Source: Bdellovibrio sp. (GTDB lineage Bacteria; Bdellovibrionota; Bdellovibrionia; Bdellovibrionales; Bdellovibrionaceae). From it: a stretch of DNA of 46,225 nucleotides. The stretch lies in assembly GCA_013360185.1 (NCBI GenBank), contig JABWCO010000008.1, positions 1 through 46,225 on the forward strand. The letters run 5' to 3'. Positions 7,021-15,028 of this stretch are shown here, piece by piece (the stretch's first letter is position 1; the number at the start of each line of letters is the position of its first letter). A program made the position numbers and the translations under genes. The notes under the pieces are model-generated. The model saw only the letters and a list, made by a program, of their open reading frames with translations, made no database searches and was not told the origin of the DNA.

Positions 7021-9426
7021 TTAAGCAGCCAAAGATTTTGATTTCTTTTGTTCTTTCTTTGCAGCTGTTTTCTTGTCTTGGCCTTTTGCCGACTTGTCGA
7101 AAACTACTGCGAAGACTTCATCTAAATTATCCGCGAAGATAAAGTTGATTTTGTCTTTGAAAACTTTAGGGATGTCAGCAATATCCTTTTGGCAAGCCAG
7201 TGGGATAATGATGTTTGTGATACCTAAGTTCAAAGCTGCCAAACATTTTTCACGGATGCCGCCGACTGGAAGGACGCGACCTTGTAAAGTCACTTCTCCT
7301 GTCATCGCGATATCGTGACGAACTGGAGTTCCCGTCATCAAGCTGACAAGCGCTGTTGTCAGAGTGATACCTGCCGAAGGACCATCTTTAGGGATCGCAC
7401 CAGCTGGCAAGTGGACGTGAACGTCATACTTTTCAAAGAAATCTTCTGGAATGCCCAGCTCTTCTTGGTGTGCACGTGCGTAAGACATTGCTGCGTGAGC
7501 AGATTCTTTCATCACGTCACCAAGTTGGCCTGTTAAAGCAAGATGACCTTTGCCTTTCATTTTCAAGGCTTCGATCGTCAAAACTTCACCACCAGCTTGT
7601 GTCCAAGCAAGACCTTGCACAACACCCACTTGGGAATCCGCAAACTTGTCGTCACGTTGGAAGCGTGGAGGCCCAAGAAGCTCAGGAACTGTTGTTGCGT
7701 TGATCTCAACAAACTGAGCTTCTTCCATAACTACCATCTTAGCCACTTTACGGCAGACCGAACCCACTTCGCGTTCTAGGTTACGCAGACCTGCTTCACG
7801 AGTGTAGCCTGCGATAAGGTATTTGATACCTTCATCAGTGAATTTAATGTTTGCATCAGTAATACCGTTGGCTTCGATTTGTCTTCTGATCAAATGTTTT
7901 TTCGTGATCAAAAGTTTATCGTTCTCTGTATATCCAGGGATATTCAGGATTTCCATACGGTCACGCAAAGCGGGTGGGATATTTTCCAACACGTTCGCTG
8001 TTGCGATGAACAACACATTTGAAAGGTCGAAATCCACATTCAAATAGTTGTCACGGAAGGTCGAATTTTGTTCCGGATCCAAGACCTCAAGCATTGCCGC
8101 TGATGGGTCGCCACGGAAATCAGAACCTAATTTATCAACCTCATCCAGAACGATAACAGGATTGTTTGTTTTCGCCTGACGAAGAGCTTGAATAATTTTA
8201 CCTGGCATTGCGCCGACGTAAGTACGACGGTGACCACGGATTTCCGCTTCGTCCTTCACGCCGCCCAAAGCGATACGGAAGTATTCACGGCCCATTGCGC
8301 GAGCGATCGATTTGCCTAAAGAAGTTTTACCTACTCCAGGAGGACCACCGAAACAAAGGATTGGACCTTTTAGGTTTGGCTTAAGTTTACGAACAGCCAA
8401 GAATTCCATAACACGGTCTTTTGCTTTTTCTAATTCATAGTGATCTTCATCCAAAATTTCTTTTGAACGTTTAAGATCGATAAGATCTTCGCTCTTTTTG
8501 CTCCAAGGAAGATCCGCCATCCAGTCTAGGTAGGTGCGAACCATCGTAGCTTCAGAAGCATCTGGGTGCATGCGCTCTAAGCGGCCCAATTGTTTCAAGG
8601 CTTCTGCCTCTACTGTTGGTGGCATTCCAGAGTTGATGAGTTTTTCACGAAGTTCGTCCATCTCTTCAGATTTAGAATCGCCTTCGCCCAATTCATTCTT
8701 TATAGCTTTCATTTGCTCGCGTAAGAAGTATTCACGCTGAGTTTTCGACATGTCGTCTTTGGCGCTGCCACGAGTTTTTTGTTGAGATTGGATAACTTCC
8801 AATTCTGCAGCCAAGATCTCGTTAACCAGGCGAAGTCTTTCCGTCGGCTCGAAAGTTTCTAAGATTCTTTGTGCGTCTTGAACTTTAATACCAAGGTTTG
8901 AAGCGATGATATCAGCCACGCGACCTGGATCCGTAACGTCGTCCATAACCAAAAGAATGTCCGGAGAAATAGGGCGACCCAAGGCGATGATGCGCTCGAT
9001 GTGCTCTTTCGCAGATCTGATCAGACCTTCGTTTTCAACAACATTATTTTGTGCTGGGATGTCTTCAATTTTTTCAACAGCTACTTCGAAAGAAGGAGAT
9101 GTCTTAGTGAAATTTTTAACACGAGCTTTCGCAACACCCTGGATAAGAAGTTTTACGCGGCCATCAGAAAGCTTGCGCATTCTCATGATCATCGCAACTG
9201 TACCTACGGTATAGATACTGTCCGGAGTTGGATTTTCTTCCGTGATGTCTTTTTGTGAAGCCAAGAAAATCAATCGATTCTTAGCTAAAGCATCTTCGAC
9301 TGAGCGGATAGATGTATCGCGACCAACAAACAACGGAATGATGTTGTAAGGGAAGACCACGATGTCTCTCACAGGTAACATTGGAAGGGTCTGTGGGATT
9401 TCTAGTACTTTATCGTCAAAACTCAT
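7021..9426 (-). CDS. lon: ATP-dependent Lon protease
   Basis: An 801-residue LonA protease, a cytoplasmic hexamer that unfolds and degrades misfolded and regulatory proteins. The N-terminal substrate-binding domain (LPMLPVRDIVVFPYNIIPLFVGR) is followed by a coiled-coil with REYFLREQMKAIKNELGEG, the AAA+ domain with Walker A GPPGVGKT at 361-368 and Walker B VIVLDEVDK near 424, and the peptidase domain with the catalytic serine in KDGPSAG (S684) and lysine in GGIREKCLA (K727). The length is typical, with a lysine-rich C-terminal extension. The ATG at 9426 follows GGAGGAG. It is a single gene between a dksA-type terminator and its own terminator. No sigma-32 or CIRCE-like promoter was recognised. 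Confidence 0.98.
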   Translation of the reverse strand: MSFDDKVLEIPQTLPMLPVRDIVVFPYNIIPLFVGRDTSIRSVEDALAKNRLIFLASQKDITEENPTPDSIYTVGTVAMIMRMRKLSDGRVKLLIQGVAKARVKNFTKTSPSFEVAVEKIEDIPAQNNVVENEGLIRSAKEHIERIIALGRPISPDILLVMDDVTDPGRVADIIASNLGIKVQDAQRILETFEPTERLRLVNEILAAELEVIQSQQKTRGSAKDDMSKTQREYFLREQMKAIKNELGEGDSKSEEMDELREKLINSGMPPTVEAEALKQLGRLERMHPDASEATMVRTYLDWMADLPWSKKSEDLIDLKRSKEILDEDHYELEKAKDRVMEFLAVRKLKPNLKGPILCFGGPPGVGKTSLGKSIARAMGREYFRIALGGVKDEAEIRGHRRTYVGAMPGKIIQALRQAKTNNPVIVLDEVDKLGSDFRGDPSAAMLEVLDPEQNSTFRDNYLNVDFDLSNVLFIATANVLENIPPALRDRMEILNIPGYTENDKLLITKKHLIRRQIEANGITDANIKFTDEGIKYLIAGYTREAGLRNLEREVGSVCRKVAKMVVMEEAQFVEINATTVPELLGPPRFQRDDKFADSQVGVVQGLAWTQAGGEVLTIEALKMKGKGHLALTGQLGDVMKESAHAAMSYARAHQEELGIPEDFFEKYDVHVHLPAGAIPKDGPSAGITLTTALVSLMTGTPVRHDIAMTGEVTLQGRVLPVGGIREKCLAALNLGITNIIIPLACQKDIADIPKVFKDKINFIFADNLDEVFAVVFDKSAKGQDKKTAAKKEQKKSKSLAA

Positions 9427-9506
9427 ACCGCTCCTCCGCGCTAAAGGCGGGAAATTGTTTTATTCTGGTATGAGTCTTCTCGGCGTACGACGTTTGGAGC
9501 TTAAAT

Positions 9507-9556
9507 CAAAAAAGAAAAATTGGACTGACATCCATGTCAGTGGACCTCGTCCAATG
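9507..9556 (-). terminator. Terminator between dksA-type gene and lon
   Basis: On the minus strand ATTGGAC ... GTCCAAT encloses a second perfect hairpin (ACTGACAT-GG-ATGTCAGT) and is followed by TTTTTCTTTTTT. It ends transcription of the DksA/TraR-type gene and separates it from lon, whose own promoter must lie within 9427-9506; I could not pick a clear -35/-10 pair there. Confidence 0.8.
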
Positions 9557-9570
9557 AGAAAAAACGGATG

Positions 9571-9942
9571 TTATTGGTAAATATTAGAATGGCTCTCTTG
9601 TTCTTCCATGCATTCAATACAAAGGGCCGTGAAAGGACGAGCCTGAAGTCTGCGTGCCGCGATCATTTCGCTGCAAGCTTCACACTGGCCGTAAGTCCCA
9701 TCAGCAATTTTGCCAAGAGCCTTTTCGATCGCATATAGAGCCGTGCGATCACGCTCGTGCAAATGGATAGAAATATTGTTAGCAATGTCTTGCGAAGCGG
9801 CTTCAGCCTCGTCTGCGACAGAGACAACGCTAGATTGCTCTGCTTTGAATTCATGTGACTTATTCAGAATCGAGCTCTTTTGAAAAAGCAAAGATTCCTT
9901 TAGGTTCTGCAACTCTGATTCGTTCAGTTCGGTTGCGTTCAT
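9571..9942 (-). CDS. DksA/TraR-family zinc-finger protein
   Basis: The ATG at 9942 follows CGGGGGGTGAG, so the 123-residue form starting MNATELNESE is preferred to the longer track ORF. Two long helices (ELQNLKESLLFQKSSILNKS and LHERDRTALYAIEKALGKI) form the coiled-coil that enters the RNA polymerase secondary channel in this family. The C-terminal zinc finger CEAC-x17-CIEC carries the TYGQCEAC and RPFTALCIEC signatures. DksA-type proteins change initiation at rRNA and stress promoters together with ppGpp. It lacks the usual DxxDxA tip; SVADEAEAAS occupies the coiled-coil tip region, as in several DksA-like proteins. It is followed by its own terminator. Confidence 0.85.
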   Translation of the reverse strand: MNATELNESELQNLKESLLFQKSSILNKSHEFKAEQSSVVSVADEAEAASQDIANNISIHLHERDRTALYAIEKALGKIADGTYGQCEACSEMIAARRLQARPFTALCIECMEEQESHSNIYQ

Positions 9943-10073
9943 CTCACCCCCCGATATGATGATCATGGCCGAAAAATTAAATCACTTATTACGGGGGATT
10001 GGATGAGTGTCACCAAAAAAGCACTGCGTGATTATTTACCAAGCAGTTGTGTGTTGCGATGCGCGCGAATGAT

Positions 10074-10445
10074 CTAGCGCGCAAATTTGCGACCGACGGC
10101 TTCGCGCAGCTCAGCACCTTCGATGCTTAGGCGTGTCCAAGGGATTGCCAGCAGGCGGTCTGCCTCGATTGTTTCCTCAGTTTCTTCACAGATGCCGAAG
10201 GTCCCGGTTTCAATGCGGCCCAGGGCCATTTCTATTTCCATCAATTGATTTCGCATTCTGTCTTGTGAAATTAAGAATGAATGTTCGGCAATGTGGGCGA
10301 CGGATTGATCTGCTTCGTCGCCACCTTTTTCTATGTGTACCAGTTCGCGCTGGGCCGTTCTAAAACGGTTCAAAAGATCTTGTTTTGCTGTGAGAAGTTT
10401 CCTGCGGCACTCTATCACTAGGTTTTCAGATATTCGATTCGTCAT
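10074..10445 (-). CDS. DksA/TraR-type protein without zinc cysteines
   Basis: A 123-residue paralogue of the downstream DksA-type protein. The ATG at 10445 follows AAGGGGGTTGTT, favouring MTNRISENL over the track start. The two-helix body is conserved (ECRRKLLTAKQDLLNRFRTAQREL, QDRMRNQLMEIEMALGRI), as is GTFGICEETEETIEADRLLAIPWT, which aligns with the TYGQCEAC...RPFT region of its neighbour. Only one of the four zinc cysteines remains. Cysteine-poor DksA homologues that work without zinc are known, such as DksA2 of Pseudomonas, so it may still be active. Its leader can fold so that the ribosome-binding site is paired. Confidence 0.78.
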   Translation of the reverse strand: MTNRISENLVIECRRKLLTAKQDLLNRFRTAQRELVHIEKGGDEADQSVAHIAEHSFLISQDRMRNQLMEIEMALGRIETGTFGICEETEETIEADRLLAIPWTRLSIEGAELREAVGRKFAR

Positions 10446-10522
10446 AACAACCCCCTTCTTTAGATTTTGCGACACTCATTGTCGCTGGTGTTCCTTAGAC
10501 TGGACACCATCCGAAGGGGGTT
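10446..10522 (-). promoter_or_regulatory. Structured 5' leader pairing the ribosome-binding site
   Basis: A perfect 10-base pairing joins 10513-10522 (minus-strand AACCCCCTTC) with 10449-10458 (GAAGGGGGTT), the latter containing the ribosome-binding site of the gene at 10445. Between them are two further hairpins: GCGACA/TGTCGC at 10469-10485, and GGTGT/ACACC at 10487-10508 extended by two G-C pairs. Together they form a three-way-junction-like fold. Translation would depend on opening the closing stem. No known riboswitch class was recognised. Confidence 0.55.
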
Positions 10523-10553
10523 AAAAAAAGAGCATAAAATAATATTATGGCTA

Positions 10554-12230
10554 TTATTTGCGAAGCTTAGCGGGAATCACGTCACCTTTATCGACAGTCA
10601 AAGCCACGACCGGGCGTTCTATTTCGCGCTCTGCACTCATGTTTAAAGCTCCCAGAGTCCCTGGGAAGCGTTTTAAATCCGTTAAACGCTTGGTAAGGTC
10701 TTCTCTGGAGCTAGACCCTGCAGCGATAAGCTGGCGCAGAATTAGGCCAGCATCGTAAGCCTGGATTTCGATCAATGAGGGCTCTTCGTTGTAAAGACCC
10801 TTATGCTCGCTAATAAAACGTGATTTGTCGTGGGATGCAGGCGACATGCTGTCGACGAAGATCAAGTTACCTGCAAAATTACCCGCACGTCGGGCGACGT
10901 CCTTGGTATTCCATAAATTGGTCCCCAATAGCTTCACGTTACGAACGTCATTGTATGAAAGCATCGCTGAGATTTGTCCCATCGCTTTAACGCTATCGGG
11001 AATAAAGACGGCATCAAAGTCCGCAATCGGAGGCAGAACATTTTCCAGATTGGAATTGCGGACGGATTTTTTCTTGTCGGAATGTTGCAATTCTTTAAGA
11101 CGCAAAGAAAACTCGTCCTGACGAGCTTCGCCATAATAAGTTCCGACCAAGCGTTGAATTACCAAGCGGAAATCGGTTTCTTTGGTTGAATAATTTTGAA
11201 CCGCGGTGATGTGCCCACCACGAGCTAAAACTTCATCCCAAAAAATATTTGTGAACTCGACGCCATAAGCATCATTGGGATAAAGAATCGCAAACTTCTT
11301 CATACCATGGTCATCCATGGCCGTGCGTACTAAGGCACGAACTTGCATGGCGCTGGTTAAGGAGTTTCTAAAAACGGAAGGTCCAATCTCTGTTAGGCCT
11401 GAACGCTGTGATAGCGCGATTGTAGGCACGCCCAACTCGTCGGACTTCGCAGCGACCGCAGGGGCGGTCTTGCTTAAAAGACTGCCAACAATGGCGATGA
11501 CGTTGTCTTCTTTCACCAGACGCTCTACCCCGCGGCGTGCTGAATCGGGGTTTCCTTCACTGTCCATGATGGCAAGTTTAAAGCTAGACCCGGGGATGTG
11601 CAGACCTAAGCCCATTTCAAGACCCCGCAAAGCGCGTTGGCCCACGGGAGCATTTTTACCACTTAAAGGTAAAACCACGCCGACAGTTTGTGCCGATACA
11701 TTTTTAGAGGCTTCAAGTTGGGTCAAAATATCTTGCGCGCGCAGGGCCTGATCGCTGCCCGGCATGAACTCAATCACGCTTGAAAAATATTTTTTTGCGC
11801 GCGAAGTATCTTTGTTTTCCAAAGACATTTCCCCCTGGCGAAACATAGCATGCGCCCGCAAAAAGCCAAAATCAGAACTGTCGGCAACCTTTTCAAGTTG
11901 TTCATCGTTTAGTTTGTTTTCAACGATATCGACAGCGTGCAGGCGCGCACTTTCTTGTTCTTGTTTATTTGCAGATTGAACGGACTGAGTTACTAAAGTT
12001 TTTAAATACTCCAGCGCATCTTCTGTTTTTGCCACTGGCGGAGGTGGTAAACTTAAAGTCTGACTTTGAATTTGTTCGGGCGGCCGGCCCGCAGTCATGC
12101 CCGCCATGTTTTTTGCGGCCTTGGTCGAAGCAGCCGTTGGGGGACGGTACGGAGCTCTCTTTTTTGTCGCCACCGTCGTGCAAGACGCAAGAACACTGGC
12201 CGTTAGCAACAGAACAAACTTCATTGTCAT
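10554..12230 (-). CDS. LpoA-like / Leu-Ile-Val-binding-fold lipoprotein
   Basis: A 558-residue lipoprotein, signal peptide [17 protein letters not shown] with lipobox LASC. Residues about 60-170 form helical repeats ([55 protein letters not shown]-like), followed by a type-I periplasmic-binding fold: [60 protein letters not shown]. This is the architecture of LpoA/LppC penicillin-binding protein activators, although amino-acid-binding proteins share the fold. The start overlaps the stop of the dnaJ-type gene by four bases (ATGA), so the two are likely translationally coupled. The peptidoglycan role is inferred from architecture. Confidence 0.8.
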   Translation of the reverse strand: MTMKFVLLLTASVLASCTTVATKKRAPYRPPTAASTKAAKNMAGMTAGRPPEQIQSQTLSLPPPPVAKTEDALEYLKTLVTQSVQSANKQEQESARLHAVDIVENKLNDEQLEKVADSSDFGFLRAHAMFRQGEMSLENKDTSRAKKYFSSVIEFMPGSDQALRAQDILTQLEASKNVSAQTVGVVLPLSGKNAPVGQRALRGLEMGLGLHIPGSSFKLAIMDSEGNPDSARRGVERLVKEDNVIAIVGSLLSKTAPAVAAKSDELGVPTIALSQRSGLTEIGPSVFRNSLTSAMQVRALVRTAMDDHGMKKFAILYPNDAYGVEFTNIFWDEVLARGGHITAVQNYSTKETDFRLVIQRLVGTYYGEARQDEFSLRLKELQHSDKKKSVRNSNLENVLPPIADFDAVFIPDSVKAMGQISAMLSYNDVRNVKLLGTNLWNTKDVARRAGNFAGNLIFVDSMSPASHDKSRFISEHKGLYNEEPSLIEIQAYDAGLILRQLIAAGSSSREDLTKRLTDLKRFPGTLGALNMSAEREIERPVVALTVDKGDVIPAKLRK

Positions 12231-13228
12231 TTTCTATTCCTCATAAGATGAGAGACTTTTTCTTGGTAGGCTTTGACAAGCGGAGTGGTCTCTGCCGATT
12301 TTGCCAACTCTTCCATGATTTCTTTTTGTCGAGCCGAAAGGGTGTGGGGGGTATCAACTAGAATACGCACCAACATATCTCCAGAGCCAAAGCCACCAAT
12401 TTTAGAAAAGCCCTTACCTTTAAGGCGGAAGCTTTGTCCCGTGTGGGTGCCCGGCGGAATGCGAATCATCGCTTTTCCTGTCAAAGTCGGAACTTCCACA
12501 TTCGTTCCTAAGATCGCATCCGTATAGCTAATTGGCAGATCCAAAGTCACATCGTTTTCTTGGCGTTTAAAGAGCGGATGATCTTGAATGTTGATAATGA
12601 CATATAGGTCCCCTGGAGTGCCACCACCTGGGGCCGCATCGCCTTCACCTGAAAGTTTTAGGCGTTGACCTTCTTTAACTCCCGCAGGGACGTTGACAGA
12701 AAGTTTTGCAGACTCTTCTTTGTTGCCGCGTTGACGAACAAAGCTAATGACTTTTTCCGTGCCTAACGCAGAATCTTCAAATGAAATGTTTAAGGTGTAT
12801 CTAAGATCAGTGCCTTTTGAGGGGCGACGCGATCTAGCTCCGCCAGCGCCTCTTGCATTGCCGAAAATATCGCCAAAAACATCACCAAAGATATCTTGAA
12901 ACGGATCGCCGCCGCTAGCACCGCCACCTGGACCGCTTCTAAAGCCGCCAAAACCACCAGCTCCCGCGCCTCCTCCAAAGGGGCCCCCAGCGCCGAAACC
13001 TTGCTGATTGCCGGCGTGGCCAAACTGGTCGTACATATCACGTTTTTTAGTATCACTTAAAACGTCGTAAGCTTCGCTGATCTCTTTGAATTTTTCCTCT
13101 GACTTCTTGTCGCCAGGATTTTTATCGGGATGAAACTGCATCGCAAGTTTGCGATAAGATTTTTTGATCTCGTCTGCAGAGGCGGATCGCGAAACTCCTA
13201 AAATAGAGTAAAAATCTTTTTTAGACAA
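12227..13228 (-). CDS. cbpA: DnaJ-type cochaperone of CbpA class
   Basis: A 333-residue J-domain protein. It has the J domain at residues 1-70 with the HPDK motif ([10 protein letters not shown]), a long Gly/Phe region ([20 protein letters not shown]), and two beta-rich substrate-binding domains ([62 protein letters not shown]). The CxxCxGxG zinc repeats of DnaJ proper are absent, making it type II (CbpA-like). It stimulates DnaK ATPase and hands over unfolded proteins. It is 17 bases downstream of grpE and overlaps the next lipoprotein gene, so grpE, this gene and the LpoA-like gene form one operon. dnaK itself is not in the window. Confidence 0.92.
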   Translation of the reverse strand: MSKKDFYSILGVSRSASADEIKKSYRKLAMQFHPDKNPGDKKSEEKFKEISEAYDVLSDTKKRDMYDQFGHAGNQQGFGAGGPFGGGAGAGGFGGFRSGPGGGASGGDPFQDIFGDVFGDIFGNARGAGGARSRRPSKGTDLRYTLNISFEDSALGTEKVISFVRQRGNKEESAKLSVNVPAGVKEGQRLKLSGEGDAAPGGGTPGDLYVIINIQDHPLFKRQENDVTLDLPISYTDAILGTNVEVPTLTGKAMIRIPPGTHTGQSFRLKGKGFSKIGGFGSGDMLVRILVDTPHTLSARQKEIMEELAKSAETTPLVKAYQEKVSHLMRNRK

Positions 13229-13245
13229 GCAACACCCTCTTCCGG

Positions 13246-13764
13246 TTATTCCGGTTTTCTTGCAACAACAACTTGTCCTGTGCGGATTATTTTGTCGTGC
13301 AACTTGTAAGGCTTTTTAAATACGCGTGCGATGTGACCCGGAGCCACTTCTTCGGTGGGCTCACTGCCCAGGGCCTCATGAACTGTGGGATCAAAGGCAA
13401 CCCCCTCAGAAGGCACCTCTTGTACAGAGTGCTTTTGTAAAAGCGAGCGCATTTCTGAAGCAGTCATTTCGACTCCTTGTTTAAAGGAGGCAAAGTTGTC
13501 GGCACTGATATTGGCCTGCAAAGCGCGCTCGAAATTATCAACCACCTCTAAAAGGTCGCGAATAAAGCGCTCGCCGCCATACTTAAGCAAATCCGAACGC
13601 TCTTTGATGGCGTTACGCTTATAGTTTTCAAATTCTGCACGCAGGTAAAGAAAATCGTTTTTATATTTTTCTGCCTGTTCTTGCAGTTTCTGAATTTCAG
13701 AAGATTCCCCCGCGTTTTCAGCTTTGGGAGGAGTAGGATTTTGAGAGTTGTTTTCCTCTGACAT
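13246..13764 (-). CDS. grpE: Nucleotide exchange factor GrpE
   Basis: The ATG at 13764 follows AAAGGACG, giving 172 residues; the track ORF adds 17 residues upstream. The acidic, disordered N-terminus ([21 protein letters not shown]) leads into the long dimer helix ([36 protein letters not shown]). The C-terminal beta wing contains [20 protein letters not shown] and [17 protein letters not shown]...[10 protein letters not shown]-type sequence ending in [12 protein letters not shown]. GrpE releases ADP from DnaK and acts with the adjacent J protein. Confidence 0.95.
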   Translation of the reverse strand: MSEENNSQNPTPPKAENAGESSEIQKLQEQAEKYKNDFLYLRAEFENYKRNAIKERSDLLKYGGERFIRDLLEVVDNFERALQANISADNFASFKQGVEMTASEMRSLLQKHSVQEVPSEGVAFDPTVHEALGSEPTEEVAPGHIARVFKKPYKLHDKIIRTGQVVVARKPE

Positions 13765-13786
13765 GACACGTCCTTTCGCAATACTT

Positions 13787-13815
13787 AAGATTGTGTATTG
13801 ATTCAGGATTGTCAA
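13787..13815 (-). promoter_or_regulatory. Candidate sigma-70-type promoter of grpE operon
   Basis: On the minus strand a perfect TTGACA (13810-13815) is 17 bases from AATCTT (13787-13792), which matches only three of six -10 positions. It is about 23 bases upstream of the grpE start, within the gap after hemW. No heat-shock operator was recognised. Confidence 0.3.
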
Positions 13816-13839
13816 TGCGAGCTAGGCCATAAAAAAAGC

Positions 13840-15012
13840 TTAAATATCGTCTGCTAAAAAGGTCAGTTCTTGAAAGACTTTATTACTTAAAACTAAGCCA
13901 TCGCGAGTTAATGACCAATGCCCATTGTCATAGGTCACCCATGATTTATTTTCTAAACCCTGAAGGATGCCGCGCACTTTATTCTGCACGCCGTCTGGAA
14001 ACTTTTGGGCCAATGTCTGCACATTGAGACCTCGCATTAAACGCATCGAAGTATGACAAAAGTCTGTAAGCGCCTGGTGCATTTCAAGCTGTTCAAACTG
14101 CGCCGCCGGCAGTTGCTGTGCCGGAGAACTAAACTCTTGTCCGTCTAGACAGAGGATTTGTTTTTGGTATTCCCCGATAGAGTTTAGATTCCAATAGCGC
14201 GTGCCCCAGGGGGATTCCTTGGAATAGGAATGGGCACTTAACCCCAAGCCCCAATAAGGTTCATCAATCCAATACAAAAGATTGTGTTTGGATTCATAAC
14301 CCGGCAACGCAAAGTTCGATATTTCGTATTGCTGAAAGCCCTTGGCCGTCAGCTCGTTTGCTAAGATATCAAACATTTCAACTTGCTCGTCATCCACCGG
14401 TCGACCCTTAGATAACGGGTGGCCGTCGGGAACGGTGAGGCAATAGGGGCTGATGTGTTTTGCGCCCTGTTCGATAGCGATGCGCACATCATTGCGTAAG
14501 CCTTCCACCGTCTGTGAAGGCAGGGCAAATAAAATATCAAAGCTAAAGTTCAGATTGTGGGCTCGCAAAAGGTCCAGGGTTTCTAAGGTTTGTTTTGCAG
14601 AATGTTCGCGATGTACCATTTTCAGCAAACGATCATCGAAGGTTTGCGCGCCCACAGAAAACCTATTTACGCCGTTATCCAGATATATTTTTAGCTTCTC
14701 TTCGCTGATGGTCGCCGGATTAATTTCAATTGTGATTTCGGTGTCGGGTCTAGTTGTGTACCCATAGCTACCAAGCTCTTTGATAATAGCTACAATGAGG
14801 TGTGCAGGGATCAGGCTGGGTGTGCCGCCGCCAAAGTAAATAGTGTCTAAGCTTTGAGGCGCATAATACCCGCGTTTTTGGCGAATTTCCTTAAGAACCA
14901 AATCGACGTACTGATCCGGCGGCAAAATCTTACTTTGCTCGTAGGTTGCGAAGTCACAGTAAGTGCAGCGCTGAATGCAATAAGGGATATGAACGTAGAC
15001 GCCAAAAGCCAT
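13840..15012 (-). CDS. hemW: HemW-type radical SAM protein
   Basis: A 390-residue protein of the HemN/HemW family. The N-terminus MAFGVYVHIPYCIQRCTYCDF contains the radical SAM cluster motif C-x3-C-x2-C (C12, C16, C19), then YFGGGTPSLI (SAM-binding GGGTP) and FSVGAQTFDDRLLKMVHREHSA. HemW proteins bind heme and are thought to act as heme chaperones; true coproporphyrinogen dehydrogenase HemN has a longer N-terminal extension, missing here. The C-terminal HemN-like domain is present (LTDFCHTSMRLMRGLNVQTLAQKF). It is divergent from the M16 protease with only 16 bases between the starts, so each promoter must lie in or over the other gene. Confidence 0.92.
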   Translation of the reverse strand: MAFGVYVHIPYCIQRCTYCDFATYEQSKILPPDQYVDLVLKEIRQKRGYYAPQSLDTIYFGGGTPSLIPAHLIVAIIKELGSYGYTTRPDTEITIEINPATISEEKLKIYLDNGVNRFSVGAQTFDDRLLKMVHREHSAKQTLETLDLLRAHNLNFSFDILFALPSQTVEGLRNDVRIAIEQGAKHISPYCLTVPDGHPLSKGRPVDDEQVEMFDILANELTAKGFQQYEISNFALPGYESKHNLLYWIDEPYWGLGLSAHSYSKESPWGTRYWNLNSIGEYQKQILCLDGQEFSSPAQQLPAAQFEQLEMHQALTDFCHTSMRLMRGLNVQTLAQKFPDGVQNKVRGILQGLENKSWVTYDNGHWSLTRDGLVLSNKVFQELTFLADDI

Positions 15013-15028
15013 GGGAGTTATCTAGAGT

